Under the pieces are notes generated by a model, which worked only from the letters and a program-made list of their open reading frames with translations, was not told the origin of the DNA and made no database searches. 64,000 nt of DNA, from assembly GCA_016717285.1 (NCBI GenBank), contig JADKFU010000005.1, forward strand, positions 1,224,501 to 1,288,500, written 5' to 3'. Positions within the stretch are counted from its first letter, which is position 1. Every line of letters begins with the position of its first letter. This DNA comes from Chitinophagaceae bacterium. GTDB lineage: Bacteria; Bacteroidota; Bacteroidia; Chitinophagales; UBA10324. Below, piece by piece: positions 52,807 through 61,656 of the stretch. The position numbers and the translations under genes are program-made.

Positions 52807-55119
52807 ATGAAAAAAATTTTCTCAATTGCCTTTGCGCTCTTCGCCGGATTTGCTGTGGCTTATGCGCAAAACACTTTTCCTGCAACGGGAGCCGCAGGAA
52901 TTGGGACAAGCACGCCAAACGCGTCTTCACTTCTTGACATCACTTCTACCACCAAGGGAGTGCTGATTCCCCGTATGACAAAAGCACAACGTGATGCTAT
53001 AGCGGCACCTGTAGAAGGGCTGATGATTTATCAGACCAACAGCACACAGGGATTTTATTTTTATGATGGTAATTCATGGGAACCCGTTTCAGCAAAAGGC
53101 GCCACCAAATCATTGGGAAATTTAGTGTCACCTACAACTGTCGGAGTAGACCTGCTGCCTGGAACTGATAACCTGGTCAACATAGGTTCGTCTGCATTTT
53201 CCTGGAAAGATATTTTTGCTGAGGGAAATGCTTATGTAGGAAATGGAATTCACATTGGCGGAACCACTTTGCCGGCAGCGCGTCTGGAGATCACACCTAC
53301 GAGCACTATTCCTGCAGCTATAAGAGTGAACCCTTTTGTGTCAGGTATTACGGGCGGCACCGGTGAAATGCAGTTTATGGAAACTGTTGCCAACGGAACC
53401 AACTACGTTGGTTTCAAGGCACCAGCCTCCATTTCAGCCAATAAAGTATGGACCTTGCCTGCTGCTGATGGAACCAATGGACAGGTACTTTCTACCAATG
53501 GCGCCGGTGCATTAAGTTGGGTTACCGGAACAGGAGGAGGAGCTGAAACTGATCCGCAGGTTGGCACTAACACTACCAGTTTTGTTCCACGTTGGAATGG
53601 CACCGCATTAGTTACCGGAAGCATGTATGATGATGGAACCAATATTGGTATTGGATCTTCTTCACCGCTTGCTAAAGTGTATATAAATTCTGATGCTTCT
53701 CCAACCGTTCCCAATCTCTGGATCAATGAATCAACAGGTACAGATTATGCCCGCCTTCGCTTTTCTTCCATAGCAGGTGATGAAAGAAAATGGGAAATCG
53801 TTACAAAAACTTCCAACACGCTCGAAACTGCCAACACTTTTATTATTAGTCAGACTCACCTCAACCCTGTTAGCCAGGCTTTTGATTCAGATAGTCGTCT
53901 GGTGATTGATAATTCGGGACAAGTAGGTATTGGTACTTCATTGCCGCTTGCCCGCTTGAATGTAACGGCCGATGATGACGAGGTTCCTTTCCTTATTTCT
54001 GATAACCAGTTAGGTACCATTCTAAAGGTTACTCCTGGATCCACAGGCGGTTTGTCCGTCGGAAACGGCACTGCTCCAAGCCATGGATTAATGGTTACCG
54101 GTCAATCAATTCTAGGTTCCACATCACTTACACTTGCCACCACCTTTGATCTTGGAGTGGATGCTGATGCTTATTTCAAAAGCCGCGTTGCCATTGGAAC
54201 AACCAGCCCAAATTCAACTTTGCATGTGAATGCGCCAAGCGGCGATGATGCAATGCGGATCCAGGTAAACGGAGCGAGCAAACTATTTGTAAGCAGCACA
54301 GGTGGTGTAACAGTTGGTTCGGCAACCACTCCTCCTGCTAACGGACTGTATGTGACCGGTAGTCTTGGTATTGGTACTGCAACACCAGATGCACGTCTTC
54401 GTGTTGAAGCAACCGGAACTGAAAATCCTTTTAAAGTTGTGGTCAATGGAAATTCTAAAATGTATTTATCGAATAATGGCGGGTTGGCTATTGGAAACGC
54501 AACCACCGCTGATCCTAATGGATTGTATGTATTCGGAAACGGAAAGTTTGGAGGAGCCTCAAATCCGGTAACATTATCTGTTTCCGGCAGTGGAAAGACC
54601 ATGATCGTTAGCGGAACAGACCCATATATACAATTGCAGAATGGCGTGACAGATAAGGCCTATATGAGAGCTGATGGCGATAATTTATTATTAGCGACCA
54701 ATTCAGAGAACACTACTGGCAAAGTTATTTTACGGGCTGCCGGTACCAATACACTGTATGTAAGTTCAAATGGTACGGTTGGTATTGGTACTGACGATAC
54801 AAAAGGATATAAGCTTGGGGTAGACGGCGGTATTATCTGCGAAGAATTGAAAGTGAAAAATTCTACCAACTGGCCTGATTATGTTTTTGAAAAAGATTAT
54901 CAGTTGAAAGACATTGATGAGATGCAATCTTTTATTGAATGCAATAATCACCTTCCGGGAATTCCTTCTGCTGCTGAAATGAATGAAAAGGGAATTGATG
55001 TGGGTGAAATGCAAAAAATGCTCTTGCAGAAAGTGGAAGAGCTCAGCTTGTATGTGATAAGCCTGAAAGAGCAGAATGACCTTTTAAATGCCAAGGTGGA
55101 ACAACTGAACAAGAATTAA
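52807..55119 (+). CDS. Fibre-like surface protein with tail-fibre/S74-like C-terminus
   Basis: 770 residues with a signal peptide (MKKIFSIAFALFAGFAVAYAQ). The body has many copies of a short motif, GIGTxxPxARLxV or VGIGTSLPLARLNV, with VSSTGGVTVGSAT-type strands, as in phage tail fibres and Bacteroidota surface fibres. The C-terminus (WPDYVFEKDYQLKDIDEM ... HLPGIPSAAEMNEKGIDVGEMQ, then a coiled coil) is the common Bacteroidota ending related to S74 intramolecular chaperones. Trimeric fibre assembly is inferred. No T9SS sorting domain is present. It is followed 24 bases later by an M4 protease gene. Confidence 0.83.
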   Translation: MKKIFSIAFALFAGFAVAYAQNTFPATGAAGIGTSTPNASSLLDITSTTKGVLIPRMTKAQRDAIAAPVEGLMIYQTNSTQGFYFYDGNSWEPVSAKGATKSLGNLVSPTTVGVDLLPGTDNLVNIGSSAFSWKDIFAEGNAYVGNGIHIGGTTLPAARLEITPTSTIPAAIRVNPFVSGITGGTGEMQFMETVANGTNYVGFKAPASISANKVWTLPAADGTNGQVLSTNGAGALSWVTGTGGGAETDPQVGTNTTSFVPRWNGTALVTGSMYDDGTNIGIGSSSPLAKVYINSDASPTVPNLWINESTGTDYARLRFSSIAGDERKWEIVTKTSNTLETANTFIISQTHLNPVSQAFDSDSRLVIDNSGQVGIGTSLPLARLNVTADDDEVPFLISDNQLGTILKVTPGSTGGLSVGNGTAPSHGLMVTGQSILGSTSLTLATTFDLGVDADAYFKSRVAIGTTSPNSTLHVNAPSGDDAMRIQVNGASKLFVSSTGGVTVGSATTPPANGLYVTGSLGIGTATPDARLRVEATGTENPFKVVVNGNSKMYLSNNGGLAIGNATTADPNGLYVFGNGKFGGASNPVTLSVSGSGKTMIVSGTDPYIQLQNGVTDKAYMRADGDNLLLATNSENTTGKVILRAAGTNTLYVSSNGTVGIGTDDTKGYKLGVDGGIICEELKVKNSTNWPDYVFEKDYQLKDIDEMQSFIECNNHLPGIPSAAEMNEKGIDVGEMQKMLLQKVEELSLYVISLKEQNDLLNAKVEQLNKN

Positions 55120-55143
55120 TTATTCAACTCAAAACTTCTTATC

Positions 55144-57387
55144 ATGAAACGAACATCAATTTTAATACTCATGATGATCCTTGTGCTGATCATGAATAAT
55201 GTTTCCGCTCAGCCATTAAAAATTGAGGACACACTTTTCTGGAATGTGGAAATGAATAGCATGGCCAACCCCAGGAGCAACCGCGACTGGATTTTTTTCC
55301 GGCCTGAATTTAATGCAGACCCAATGTTGTTGTTATCAAGCTATAAAAAAGCATTCAACCTTGGTGCGGATGATGAGATGCGCTTTGTAAAAATAAGCGA
55401 AGATCAATATGGCTACCATCACTATACTTTTGATCAGTACTACAAAGGAGTCCGCATTTACGATGGAGAGTTTTTGGTGCACGTTGCGCCTGATGGAAAG
55501 TTGTTTTGTGCGAATGGTAAAATGAAAAGAGGACTTTCTCTTGACACGAAGCCTGTTATTACGGAAGCTGCTGCGGTAACTATTGCGATGACACAGATCA
55601 ATGGAGTAAAAGGACTGTGGAACTATGCTGCAGAAGAACAAAAACTTAGAGCTAAACGAAATGATCCTTCAGCCACCTGGTTTCCGAAAGGAGAACTGAT
55701 GCTGAGAGCGAAAGAAGGTACCGATCATTTTCATGATGGAACAATGGTGCTTGCATGGAAATATGATCTGCATGTACGGAATGGTGTCGCGAAAAGGGTT
55801 TTTGTAAATGCAACAACAGGAGCTATTCTGAATGAGATAGATATATCGGACTTGTGTAACCCGGGAACAGTAAATACCGGTGACCTATCAGACGGCTGGT
55901 ACGGCACTAAAAATATAAACACCGATAAAGGTTTAGGCCTTTACTATCTGATTGATGATTGTGATCCCAACATTCTCATTCATACTTATTCATACGATTA
56001 TTTTGCAGGGGAAGAAAGCGAGATTGCAGATGCAAATAATGTGTGGGATGATCATGGTGATCCGGCCGAGATATCCGGTGCCACTACACATTGGGGTGTA
56101 AAAGCATCCCGTGACTATTATTCTTTTTTTCACAACAGGCATAGCTGGGATAACGACTTTGGAGACCTGATCTCTTATGTGAATACACAAATGGATGTGA
56201 ATGAAGATGAAGCCGACGCAACCAATGCCTGCTGGGGTTGTAATGGAGACGTGATGACTTTTGGATCTGGTGAGGATTATTATTCTGATGATAACTGGAA
56301 TTCAATTGATGTAATTGGTCATGAAATGACACACGGTGTTGACCAATCATCACATGACCTTGACGGTGATGGCGAAGCAGGTGCCTTGGGCGAATCTTAT
56401 TCAGATATTTTCGGGGAACTGATAGAGGGCTACGTATTTAATGAAATGGATTGGATCAACGGAACGCCCGTGGGAAGCAACAGAAACCTTAAAAATCCGA
56501 ATAGCAAAAACAGTCCGGATACTTATGGCGGAGATTTTTGGAACGGACAGGAAAAATACAATATGGCGAATGTTCAGAATCATTGGTTCTACATTTTATA
56601 TGTTGGTGATACAGGCGCCAATGATTTTGGAATAAATTATAGCGTGGAAGGCATTGGAACTGCTGCAGGTGATATTGCATATTTGGCCCTGACAGAATAT
56701 GTTACGAGTGCTGCAACGTTTGAAGATTCAAGAAGTGCAACACTTCAGGCTGCCATTGAAATCTTTGGAAGTTGCTCTAACGAAGCCATACAAACAGGCA
56801 AAGCATGGGATGCGGTGGCAGTGGGTGAACTCACAGAAGATTATTTTGAGAGTGTATGCGGAAATATTTTATTCGGTTCCTGGCAGGCAATTGGCGAATT
56901 GCAGAGTGGAGGCGGCACCTGTACTACTACAGCTACGCCTACCATATCAAGCGTCACGTTTTCTGCAGGATATTCTGTTACATTATCTGAGGGATTCAGT
57001 GCTTCCTATTCCGGCAACAACACATTTACGGCTTACCTCGAACCTTGTGCGTACACTATTTATGGAAAGAGCAGCAATGAAACTTCTGAAAATGTAGCGT
57101 ATGAAGAGGAGGAACAGCCAACAGCGCAAGAAAGTTTTTCATTGTTTCCAAATCCTGCTGCTGATGTAGCGATTGTAAAATTTAATCTGACTGAAGAAAA
57201 AAATGTTACTGTCATGGTTTCAGATTTAAACAGTCGGATAGTTTCGAGGCCAATCACCAATGCGAAAATGGATATGGGTGAACACCAGATAAGGATTGAT
57301 GTTTCACAACTTAATCCGGGCATGTATGAGGTGCAGCTTTTTAGCGGAGCTGAAATAAAATCGCAAAAACTGGTGATACTCCGGTAG
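55144..57387 (+). CDS. Thermolysin-like M4 metalloprotease with T9SS sorting domain
   Basis: 747 residues. Signal peptide, an FTP/PepSY-type propeptide (about 60-220), then the M4 catalytic domain with zinc ligands H393 and H397 in HEMTH and E417 in GALGESYSDIFGE. A short beta-rich adhesin-like stretch (SVTFSAGYSVTLSEGFSASY) and a type A sorting domain (LFPNPAADVAIVKF ... GMYEVQLFSG) follow. It is an extracellular neutral protease delivered by the type IX system. The 24-bp gap to the fibre gene suggests one operon, and a terminator follows. Confidence 0.95.
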   Translation: MKRTSILILMMILVLIMNNVSAQPLKIEDTLFWNVEMNSMANPRSNRDWIFFRPEFNADPMLLLSSYKKAFNLGADDEMRFVKISEDQYGYHHYTFDQYYKGVRIYDGEFLVHVAPDGKLFCANGKMKRGLSLDTKPVITEAAAVTIAMTQINGVKGLWNYAAEEQKLRAKRNDPSATWFPKGELMLRAKEGTDHFHDGTMVLAWKYDLHVRNGVAKRVFVNATTGAILNEIDISDLCNPGTVNTGDLSDGWYGTKNINTDKGLGLYYLIDDCDPNILIHTYSYDYFAGEESEIADANNVWDDHGDPAEISGATTHWGVKASRDYYSFFHNRHSWDNDFGDLISYVNTQMDVNEDEADATNACWGCNGDVMTFGSGEDYYSDDNWNSIDVIGHEMTHGVDQSSHDLDGDGEAGALGESYSDIFGELIEGYVFNEMDWINGTPVGSNRNLKNPNSKNSPDTYGGDFWNGQEKYNMANVQNHWFYILYVGDTGANDFGINYSVEGIGTAAGDIAYLALTEYVTSAATFEDSRSATLQAAIEIFGSCSNEAIQTGKAWDAVAVGELTEDYFESVCGNILFGSWQAIGELQSGGGTCTTTATPTISSVTFSAGYSVTLSEGFSASYSGNNTFTAYLEPCAYTIYGKSSNETSENVAYEEEEQPTAQESFSLFPNPAADVAIVKFNLTEEKNVTVMVSDLNSRIVSRPITNAKMDMGEHQIRIDVSQLNPGMYEVQLFSGAEIKSQKLVILR

Positions 57388-57412
57388 CGTATTTTAATGT
57401 TGCTATGATAAT

Positions 57413-57446
57413 ACCGGATTCCACTGTTGTTGGGATCCGGTTTTAT
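57413..57446 (+). terminator. Terminator after the M4 protease
   Basis: ACCGGATTCC (57413-57422) pairs with GGGATCCGGT (57432-57441) with one mismatch, followed by TTTATTTTA. It lies inside an upstream extension of the next open frame, which argues for the later start at 57573. Confidence 0.75.
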
Positions 57447-57572
57447 TTTACGCCATGCTTCATCAAAAAAGTCATTGAAAACATAATTAATTATTTATTA
57501 ATAAGCAAGCTTGCTACTGAATTTTTTTCTTCAGTCATTTCCAGACCTTATAAATGTTTGTATATTGTAAAC

Positions 57573-58448
57573 ATGCTGGCCAAATATCGTGAACAGATTA
57601 TTGCGTACACCTGTATTTTTCTTGCCTATGCCATTTCCTTTTCTACTGCATTTATTTTTATACTTTATTTTGAGAAGGAGCAGTCGATGTTGCAGGAAAC
57701 ATTTTACGCTTCAATTGTTGCCACGGTCATGATCTTCTTATTTTCAATATTATTCCGTAATGCAAGTTTTTATGATCCCTATTGGAGTATTGCTCCATTC
57801 GCGATTTGTTTCTACTGGACCACCATGACTCAAATGCATTATTCACTCCGCTTTGATTTTTTATTGCTGTCATTTTTGGCCTGGGGTTTCCGGCTTACCG
57901 CCAACTGGCTGAAAAGATGGAATGGATTGAAACATCAGGACTGGAGATATACAGAACTGAAATCAAATGCAGGAATATTTTATCCGTTTGTAAATTTATT
58001 TGGTATTCATCTGTTTCCAACAGCCATTGTATTTCTATGCATGCTGCCTGTCTATTTCGCAGTGCGTCAACCCCTTTATGACACGGGGTTTATTGATGTC
58101 GTTGCATTTATGGTTTGTCTCACCGCCACGATCATTGAATTGGTGGCCGACGAGCAGCAACGTATATTCAGAGAAAACAGGAAGAGTGAAGAGGAATTTT
58201 GCTACACAGGTTTATGGAGATACTCACGTCATCCTAATTATTTTGGAGAAGTACTTTTCTGGTGGGGCATTTATCTGTTCGTATTGCATGCAAATCTGAA
58301 TTTCTGGTGGACAATCATCGGACCTGTTGCCATGACCTTAATGTTCTTCTTCGTCAGCATCCCAATGATGGAACAACACCTTCTGAAAAAATATCCTAAT
58401 TATGTAGGCTATCGTATTCATGTTTCCATGCTTGTCCCCTGGTTTTAA
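57573..58448 (+). CDS. DUF1295 / steroid 5-alpha-reductase-like membrane protein
   Basis: 291 residues with about seven membrane helices. The C-terminal motif FCYTGLWRYSRHPNYFGEVLFWWGIYLF, then PMMEQHLLKKYPNY, is the DUF1295 / isoprenylcysteine methyltransferase-like signature. Members reduce or methylate lipid-like substrates, and the substrate here is unknown. I start at the ATG at 57573; the frame runs back to 57405, but that part contains the terminator of the previous gene and is not hydrophobic in the family manner. Confidence 0.87.
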   Translation: MLAKYREQIIAYTCIFLAYAISFSTAFIFILYFEKEQSMLQETFYASIVATVMIFLFSILFRNASFYDPYWSIAPFAICFYWTTMTQMHYSLRFDFLLLSFLAWGFRLTANWLKRWNGLKHQDWRYTELKSNAGIFYPFVNLFGIHLFPTAIVFLCMLPVYFAVRQPLYDTGFIDVVAFMVCLTATIIELVADEQQRIFRENRKSEEEFCYTGLWRYSRHPNYFGEVLFWWGIYLFVLHANLNFWWTIIGPVAMTLMFFFVSIPMMEQHLLKKYPNYVGYRIHVSMLVPWF

Positions 58449-58477
58449 TGAGCAGCAACAGTTGTTACTGCCTGACC

Positions 58478-58485
58478 TATCTTTG
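58478..58485 (+). promoter_or_regulatory. -7 box adjacent to start codon (near-leaderless)
   Basis: TATCTTTG, perfect TAnnTTTG, ends 5 bases before the ATG at 58491. No good -33 box. Transcription would begin about 2 bases upstream of the ATG. Confidence 0.55.
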
Positions 58486-58490
58486 TAAAT

Positions 58491-59126
58491 ATGGAATTGC
58501 TTACGAAACTCACTCCTGCTGAAACTTTATTGCTCCTGAAACCCACTGAATCACGGTTACGCGATTTCATGAAATATACATTGATGGATTTGCTCGCAAG
58601 GCAAGTGTTGCAATTGCTGAACTATGATATTCAACCCGTGCAGGGAAATGCGACATTGGCTTTTGCTTACGTAATTGCAGGGAAAAATTTTAAAAAGGAA
58701 GAACCCAAATTGCATGAAATGATTTTCCTTTATCCGTTTTATAAAAAGCCCAAAGCGAAAATTTTATTCACGCACTTTATTCAGATTGCCTTCAAAACAG
58801 CCAAAGGTGAAGAAAACTTCAAGAAGAAGTTTCTGTTGGATGGTGAAATCAAATCTCTCATTAAGATTGGTTTTCTGCAACGCATCTTTGGTTCATTTAC
58901 CTTATCTGATGAAGGGAAAAAGCAAAGTGAAGCAATCATAAAACACTTCAATTTTTTGGATAAGGAATTGCCGTTGATGATGAAGAATGAGCCTGAGAAA
59001 GCCAATGAATATATCAACCAGATCAAAGGAAATGTGCTGTTACTCAATGCACTTAAATTTGATTTGCTTCACTTGCTGGGCTCGGAGATTGCAAGAGTTG
59101 AATTGGAATTGGAAGGGGGTGAGTAG
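58491..59126 (+). CDS. Unrecognised 211-residue helical protein
   Basis: I do not recognise it. It is cytoplasmic, mostly helical and charged, with no signal or membrane segment. The stretch IKSLIKIGFLQRIFGSFTLSDEGKKQSEAI looks like a winged-helix wing and recognition region, where LSDEGK is typical, so a DNA- or protein-binding domain is possible. The N-terminus (LLTKLTPAETLLLLKPTESRLRDFMKYTLMDLLARQVL) is an amphipathic helix pair. The stop codon lies inside the first units of a heptamer repeat array. Confidence 0.7.
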   Translation: MELLTKLTPAETLLLLKPTESRLRDFMKYTLMDLLARQVLQLLNYDIQPVQGNATLAFAYVIAGKNFKKEEPKLHEMIFLYPFYKKPKAKILFTHFIQIAFKTAKGEENFKKKFLLDGEIKSLIKIGFLQRIFGSFTLSDEGKKQSEAIIKHFNFLDKELPLMMKNEPEKANEYINQIKGNVLLLNALKFDLLHLLGSEIARVELELEGGE

Positions 59127-59341
59127 TGAGTAGTGAGTCCTTAGTCCTTAGTCCTTAGTCCTTAGTTGGCAAGGTGGAGGTTTTCGCTTTTTGGTGAAAG
59201 GTAATGGTGAATAGTGAATAGTGAATAGTGAAGATGTCACTTATAATTATACTGACGACTCAGGACTAACGACTTTTAAAATAAATAGTGAAGGCGTTAC
59301 TTATAAGCCTACTAACGACTAACGACTCAGGACTAAGGACT
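59120..59341. repeat. Heptamer repeat cluster between convergent genes
   Basis: Several 7-bp-period arrays: TGAGTAG, TGAGTAG, TGAGTCC and three TTAGTCC (59120-59161); GTGAATA three times (59207-59227); ACTGACG, ACTCAGG, ACTAACG (59251-59271); and ACTAACG, ACTAACG, ACTCAGG, ACTAAGG (59311-59338). The first and last families are reverse complements, and a module of about 55 bp (TAGTGAAG ... ACTTATAA ... ACT-heptamers) occurs twice. The arms could fold and end transcription from both sides. Confidence 0.88.
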
Positions 59342-59343
59342 TT

Positions 59344-59955
59344 CTAAGCTGCGCGTCTCTGTCCAATTACAATCATCGGACCGTTGCCCGTTACTACCGC
59401 TGAATGAAGCGTTCCGGGAGTAATGGTGAGGAAATCACCAGGTTTATGAGCGCTTTTTATGCCCGCGATGGTCATCTCACATTCACCTTTGCAGATGAAG
59501 AGATATTCATCATGGCCGCTATGAACTTCTTCTGCTACTCCAGCTCCGGGTTTTCCGAATACGACATACGTTACAAAATCTTCTGTACCCGGAAGATCAA
59601 TTACTACGAGTTCTTCTTTTGTTTCTGATGGTGCAACCTGGTTTACTTTCAGATAATCAAGCCATTCGGTAATCGTCGATTCGGCAGTTAGTCTGGGAGG
59701 AAGATTACCTGTTGGTTTTTCAATATTTATGGATTCAATTGTTGAAATTATTTTTTCTTTCAAATATTGCGGTGGAGCAATATTTGAAACTGCAACTGCG
59801 AATTTCGCCAATGCATCATTCACTGCAGCAATTTCATCTTTCAGCAGTTGGTCATTCAAAGCAAGTTGCTCAACAAGCAAATTTTCTTCCTCGCTTGCAA
59901 TGCCAAGGCAGTACAGTTCAATAACACCGGATGCTATAAGATCTCTTGATGTCAT
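59344..59955 (-). CDS. Cytoplasmic anti-sigma factor with C-terminal cupin
   Basis: 203 residues. The N-terminal 80 resemble the anti-sigma domain of RskA/ChrR-type factors (ELYCLGIASEEENLLVEQLA, then PPQYLKEKIISTIES), without the zinc-binding HxxxCxxC of ZAS-type factors. A cupin domain (about 105-200) has HSGHDEYLFICKGECEMTI and PGDFLTITPGTLHSAV, with histidines and a glutamate placed to bind a metal. There is no membrane segment. The ATG overlaps the ECF sigma gene by 4 bases (ATGA), so the pair is coupled. It probably holds the sigma factor and releases it when the cupin senses a small molecule or oxidant, as ChrR does for singlet oxygen (inference). Confidence 0.85.
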   Translation of the reverse strand: MTSRDLIASGVIELYCLGIASEEENLLVEQLALNDQLLKDEIAAVNDALAKFAVAVSNIAPPQYLKEKIISTIESINIEKPTGNLPPRLTAESTITEWLDYLKVNQVAPSETKEELVVIDLPGTEDFVTYVVFGKPGAGVAEEVHSGHDEYLFICKGECEMTIAGIKSAHKPGDFLTITPGTLHSAVVTGNGPMIVIGQRRAA

Positions 59956-60440
59956 TTGGAGAAGTATTCGTTTTTTAGATGATTCACGGCATTATGTAAT
60001 TCCATCCGGACAACGTTTTCAGTACACTTAAATTTCCCGGCCATTTGTTCAACATTCATTCCCTTGAAAAATGCATATCCGAGCATTGACAACTTCTTAT
60101 CAGTGCTGTTTCCATGCATAAAAAACTCCCATTCATTTTCCATGGTCATACGTTCTTCAGGTTTCAGTGTTTCAAAACAAAATTGACGGGCAACGCTAAG
60201 CATCCAGAAACAAACATTCTGAACTGTTACATCAACTTCATTAAAATGATTCCAGATATACGTAAAAGTCTCGCAGAGGATCTCTTCAGATTTTTTTTCA
60301 TCATTGGTAATCCTGAAGATTACGCCGTAAAGAACCGGTGCATAGTGATTGTAAACAACATCAATCGCGCTTATGTCCTTTGACTTCATCAACCGGATGA
60401 AGTCATGCTCATTTGTTATCGATGACTTTGCAGCGGGCAT
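59952..60440 (-). CDS. ECF-type RNA polymerase sigma factor
   Basis: 162 residues with region 2 (IDVVYNHYAPVLYGVIFRITNDEKKSEEILCETFTYIW) and region 4 (LGYAFFKGMNVEQMAGKFKCTENVVRMELHNAVNHL). It is short and relatively diverged, but the -10 and -35 recognition regions are in place. It is coupled by a 4-base overlap to the cupin anti-sigma gene. The target promoters cannot be told from the window. Confidence 0.85.
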   Translation of the reverse strand: MPAAKSSITNEHDFIRLMKSKDISAIDVVYNHYAPVLYGVIFRITNDEKKSEEILCETFTYIWNHFNEVDVTVQNVCFWMLSVARQFCFETLKPEERMTMENEWEFFMHGNSTDKKLSMLGYAFFKGMNVEQMAGKFKCTENVVRMELHNAVNHLKNEYFSK

Positions 60441-60593
60441 TGGAAATTAATGGCACAAAAATAATTTTTTTTCATTTAACCATGATTTTTCAAAAGAATA
60501 ATTCCGCTTTTGCTGCGACTTGGAACTGCTAAGGGTTTTCAAAAAGAAATTGCCGGATAAGCTTTTCAGGCAATTTGAAGCCTGTCGCCCATC

Positions 60594-61583
60594 TCATTCC
60601 CACATCAGGTTGCACCCTCTTGCATCACTGTAATCCATTCTTCCCAGCGTCTCAAAGGTTCCGTCAGCATACACTTTCCCAAGATCTGATGTAGCGATGA
60701 ATGCACAGGAATCAATATTTGCAAGATCGATAACATTGATGGCGCCGCTTTGATTGGTTCCAATGAGTTGAAGCGGGTCATTCACATCGCGCATAAGGAC
60801 CTTCATCCATATTGGTGCATGGAACTTTCCATCTTCCATTAAATAAGCCTGCGACAATAATTCAGTCATCCCATATTCACTGTAGATGGAATTCACAGAA
60901 AATGCATTGCGCAGCTTTTGGTGCAAGGCGTCCCTGGTAATTTCTTCACGCCGACCTTTCATGCCTCCTGTTTCCATCACCTTCGTATATTTTAATGAAA
61001 GGGGATAAGTTTCAGCAAAATCAAGTAACGCGAAAGTAACTCCGATGAGCAAAGCAGGTTGTTTAACTGCTTCCAAATGTGTAAGCAACTTGTACAATGC
61101 GTCATGATTGTAAAGAAAGAATCCATTCTTCGGGTGACCTGATTTTTCAATCAATTTTTCAACCATATAAACCAGGGAAGAACCTGCTCTTTCTAAATAG
61201 GAGGGGAGCAACGCAAGAATGCAATAGTTTTCAGGATTACCAAAGAAGTGCTGAAAGCAGTTCAGAAAACTTGCTTCATACAACAGCAGATCGCTAACAT
61301 AATGACGACTTGTTTGTTGACCAGTGGTTCCGCTGCTGCTGAAAACAATTTTTTCAGGAACTGTTCCTGTGACTACGCGATGTGTTTTAAAAAATTCAAC
61401 CGGAAGAAAAGGTATTTGATCGATTGAAGTAATTTGGAAAGGATCTGTATGTAATAAAGAGCAGTATTCATGATACACTGCATTGTTTTGAAATTGATAA
61501 TTGAAAAGTTCAATGGCAACATTCCTGAATGACTTTTCATCCACATCAAATACTTTACTCCGGATGTCAGTACGGGTTAACAT
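60594..61583 (-). CDS. LuxE-like acyl-protein synthetase
   Basis: 329 residues of the LuxE / acyl-protein synthetase family, an ANL-related adenylating enzyme. The nucleotide-binding motif FSSSGTTGQQTSRHYVSD, METGGMKGRREEITRD and YSEYGMTELLSQAY are typical. It would activate a fatty acid or other carboxylate with ATP and transfer it to a protein or carrier. No luciferase or reductase (luxC) gene is nearby; similar stand-alone copies occur in many Bacteroidota. The start is an ATG at 61583. Confidence 0.85.
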   Translation of the reverse strand: MLTRTDIRSKVFDVDEKSFRNVAIELFNYQFQNNAVYHEYCSLLHTDPFQITSIDQIPFLPVEFFKTHRVVTGTVPEKIVFSSSGTTGQQTSRHYVSDLLLYEASFLNCFQHFFGNPENYCILALLPSYLERAGSSLVYMVEKLIEKSGHPKNGFFLYNHDALYKLLTHLEAVKQPALLIGVTFALLDFAETYPLSLKYTKVMETGGMKGRREEITRDALHQKLRNAFSVNSIYSEYGMTELLSQAYLMEDGKFHAPIWMKVLMRDVNDPLQLIGTNQSGAINVIDLANIDSCAFIATSDLGKVYADGTFETLGRMDYSDARGCNLMWE

Positions 61584-61656
61584 AACATTAGGAATGTAAT
61601 TGCGTTAGTTTGCCTTTGCATCCTCGCAAAGAAAAGATTTTATAATTTCGTAAACC

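Noticed and set aside
57405..57572. N-terminal extension of the DUF1295 protein
   Set aside because: It contains the terminator of the preceding gene and is not conserved-looking; the ATG at 57573 is better.
58491..59126. GPP34 (Golgi phosphoprotein 3-like) domain
   Set aside because: The general helical character is similar, but the signature motifs are not visible; left as unrecognised.
59120..59341. CRISPR array or attachment site
   Set aside because: Heptamers are contiguous, without unique spacers, and no integrase is nearby.
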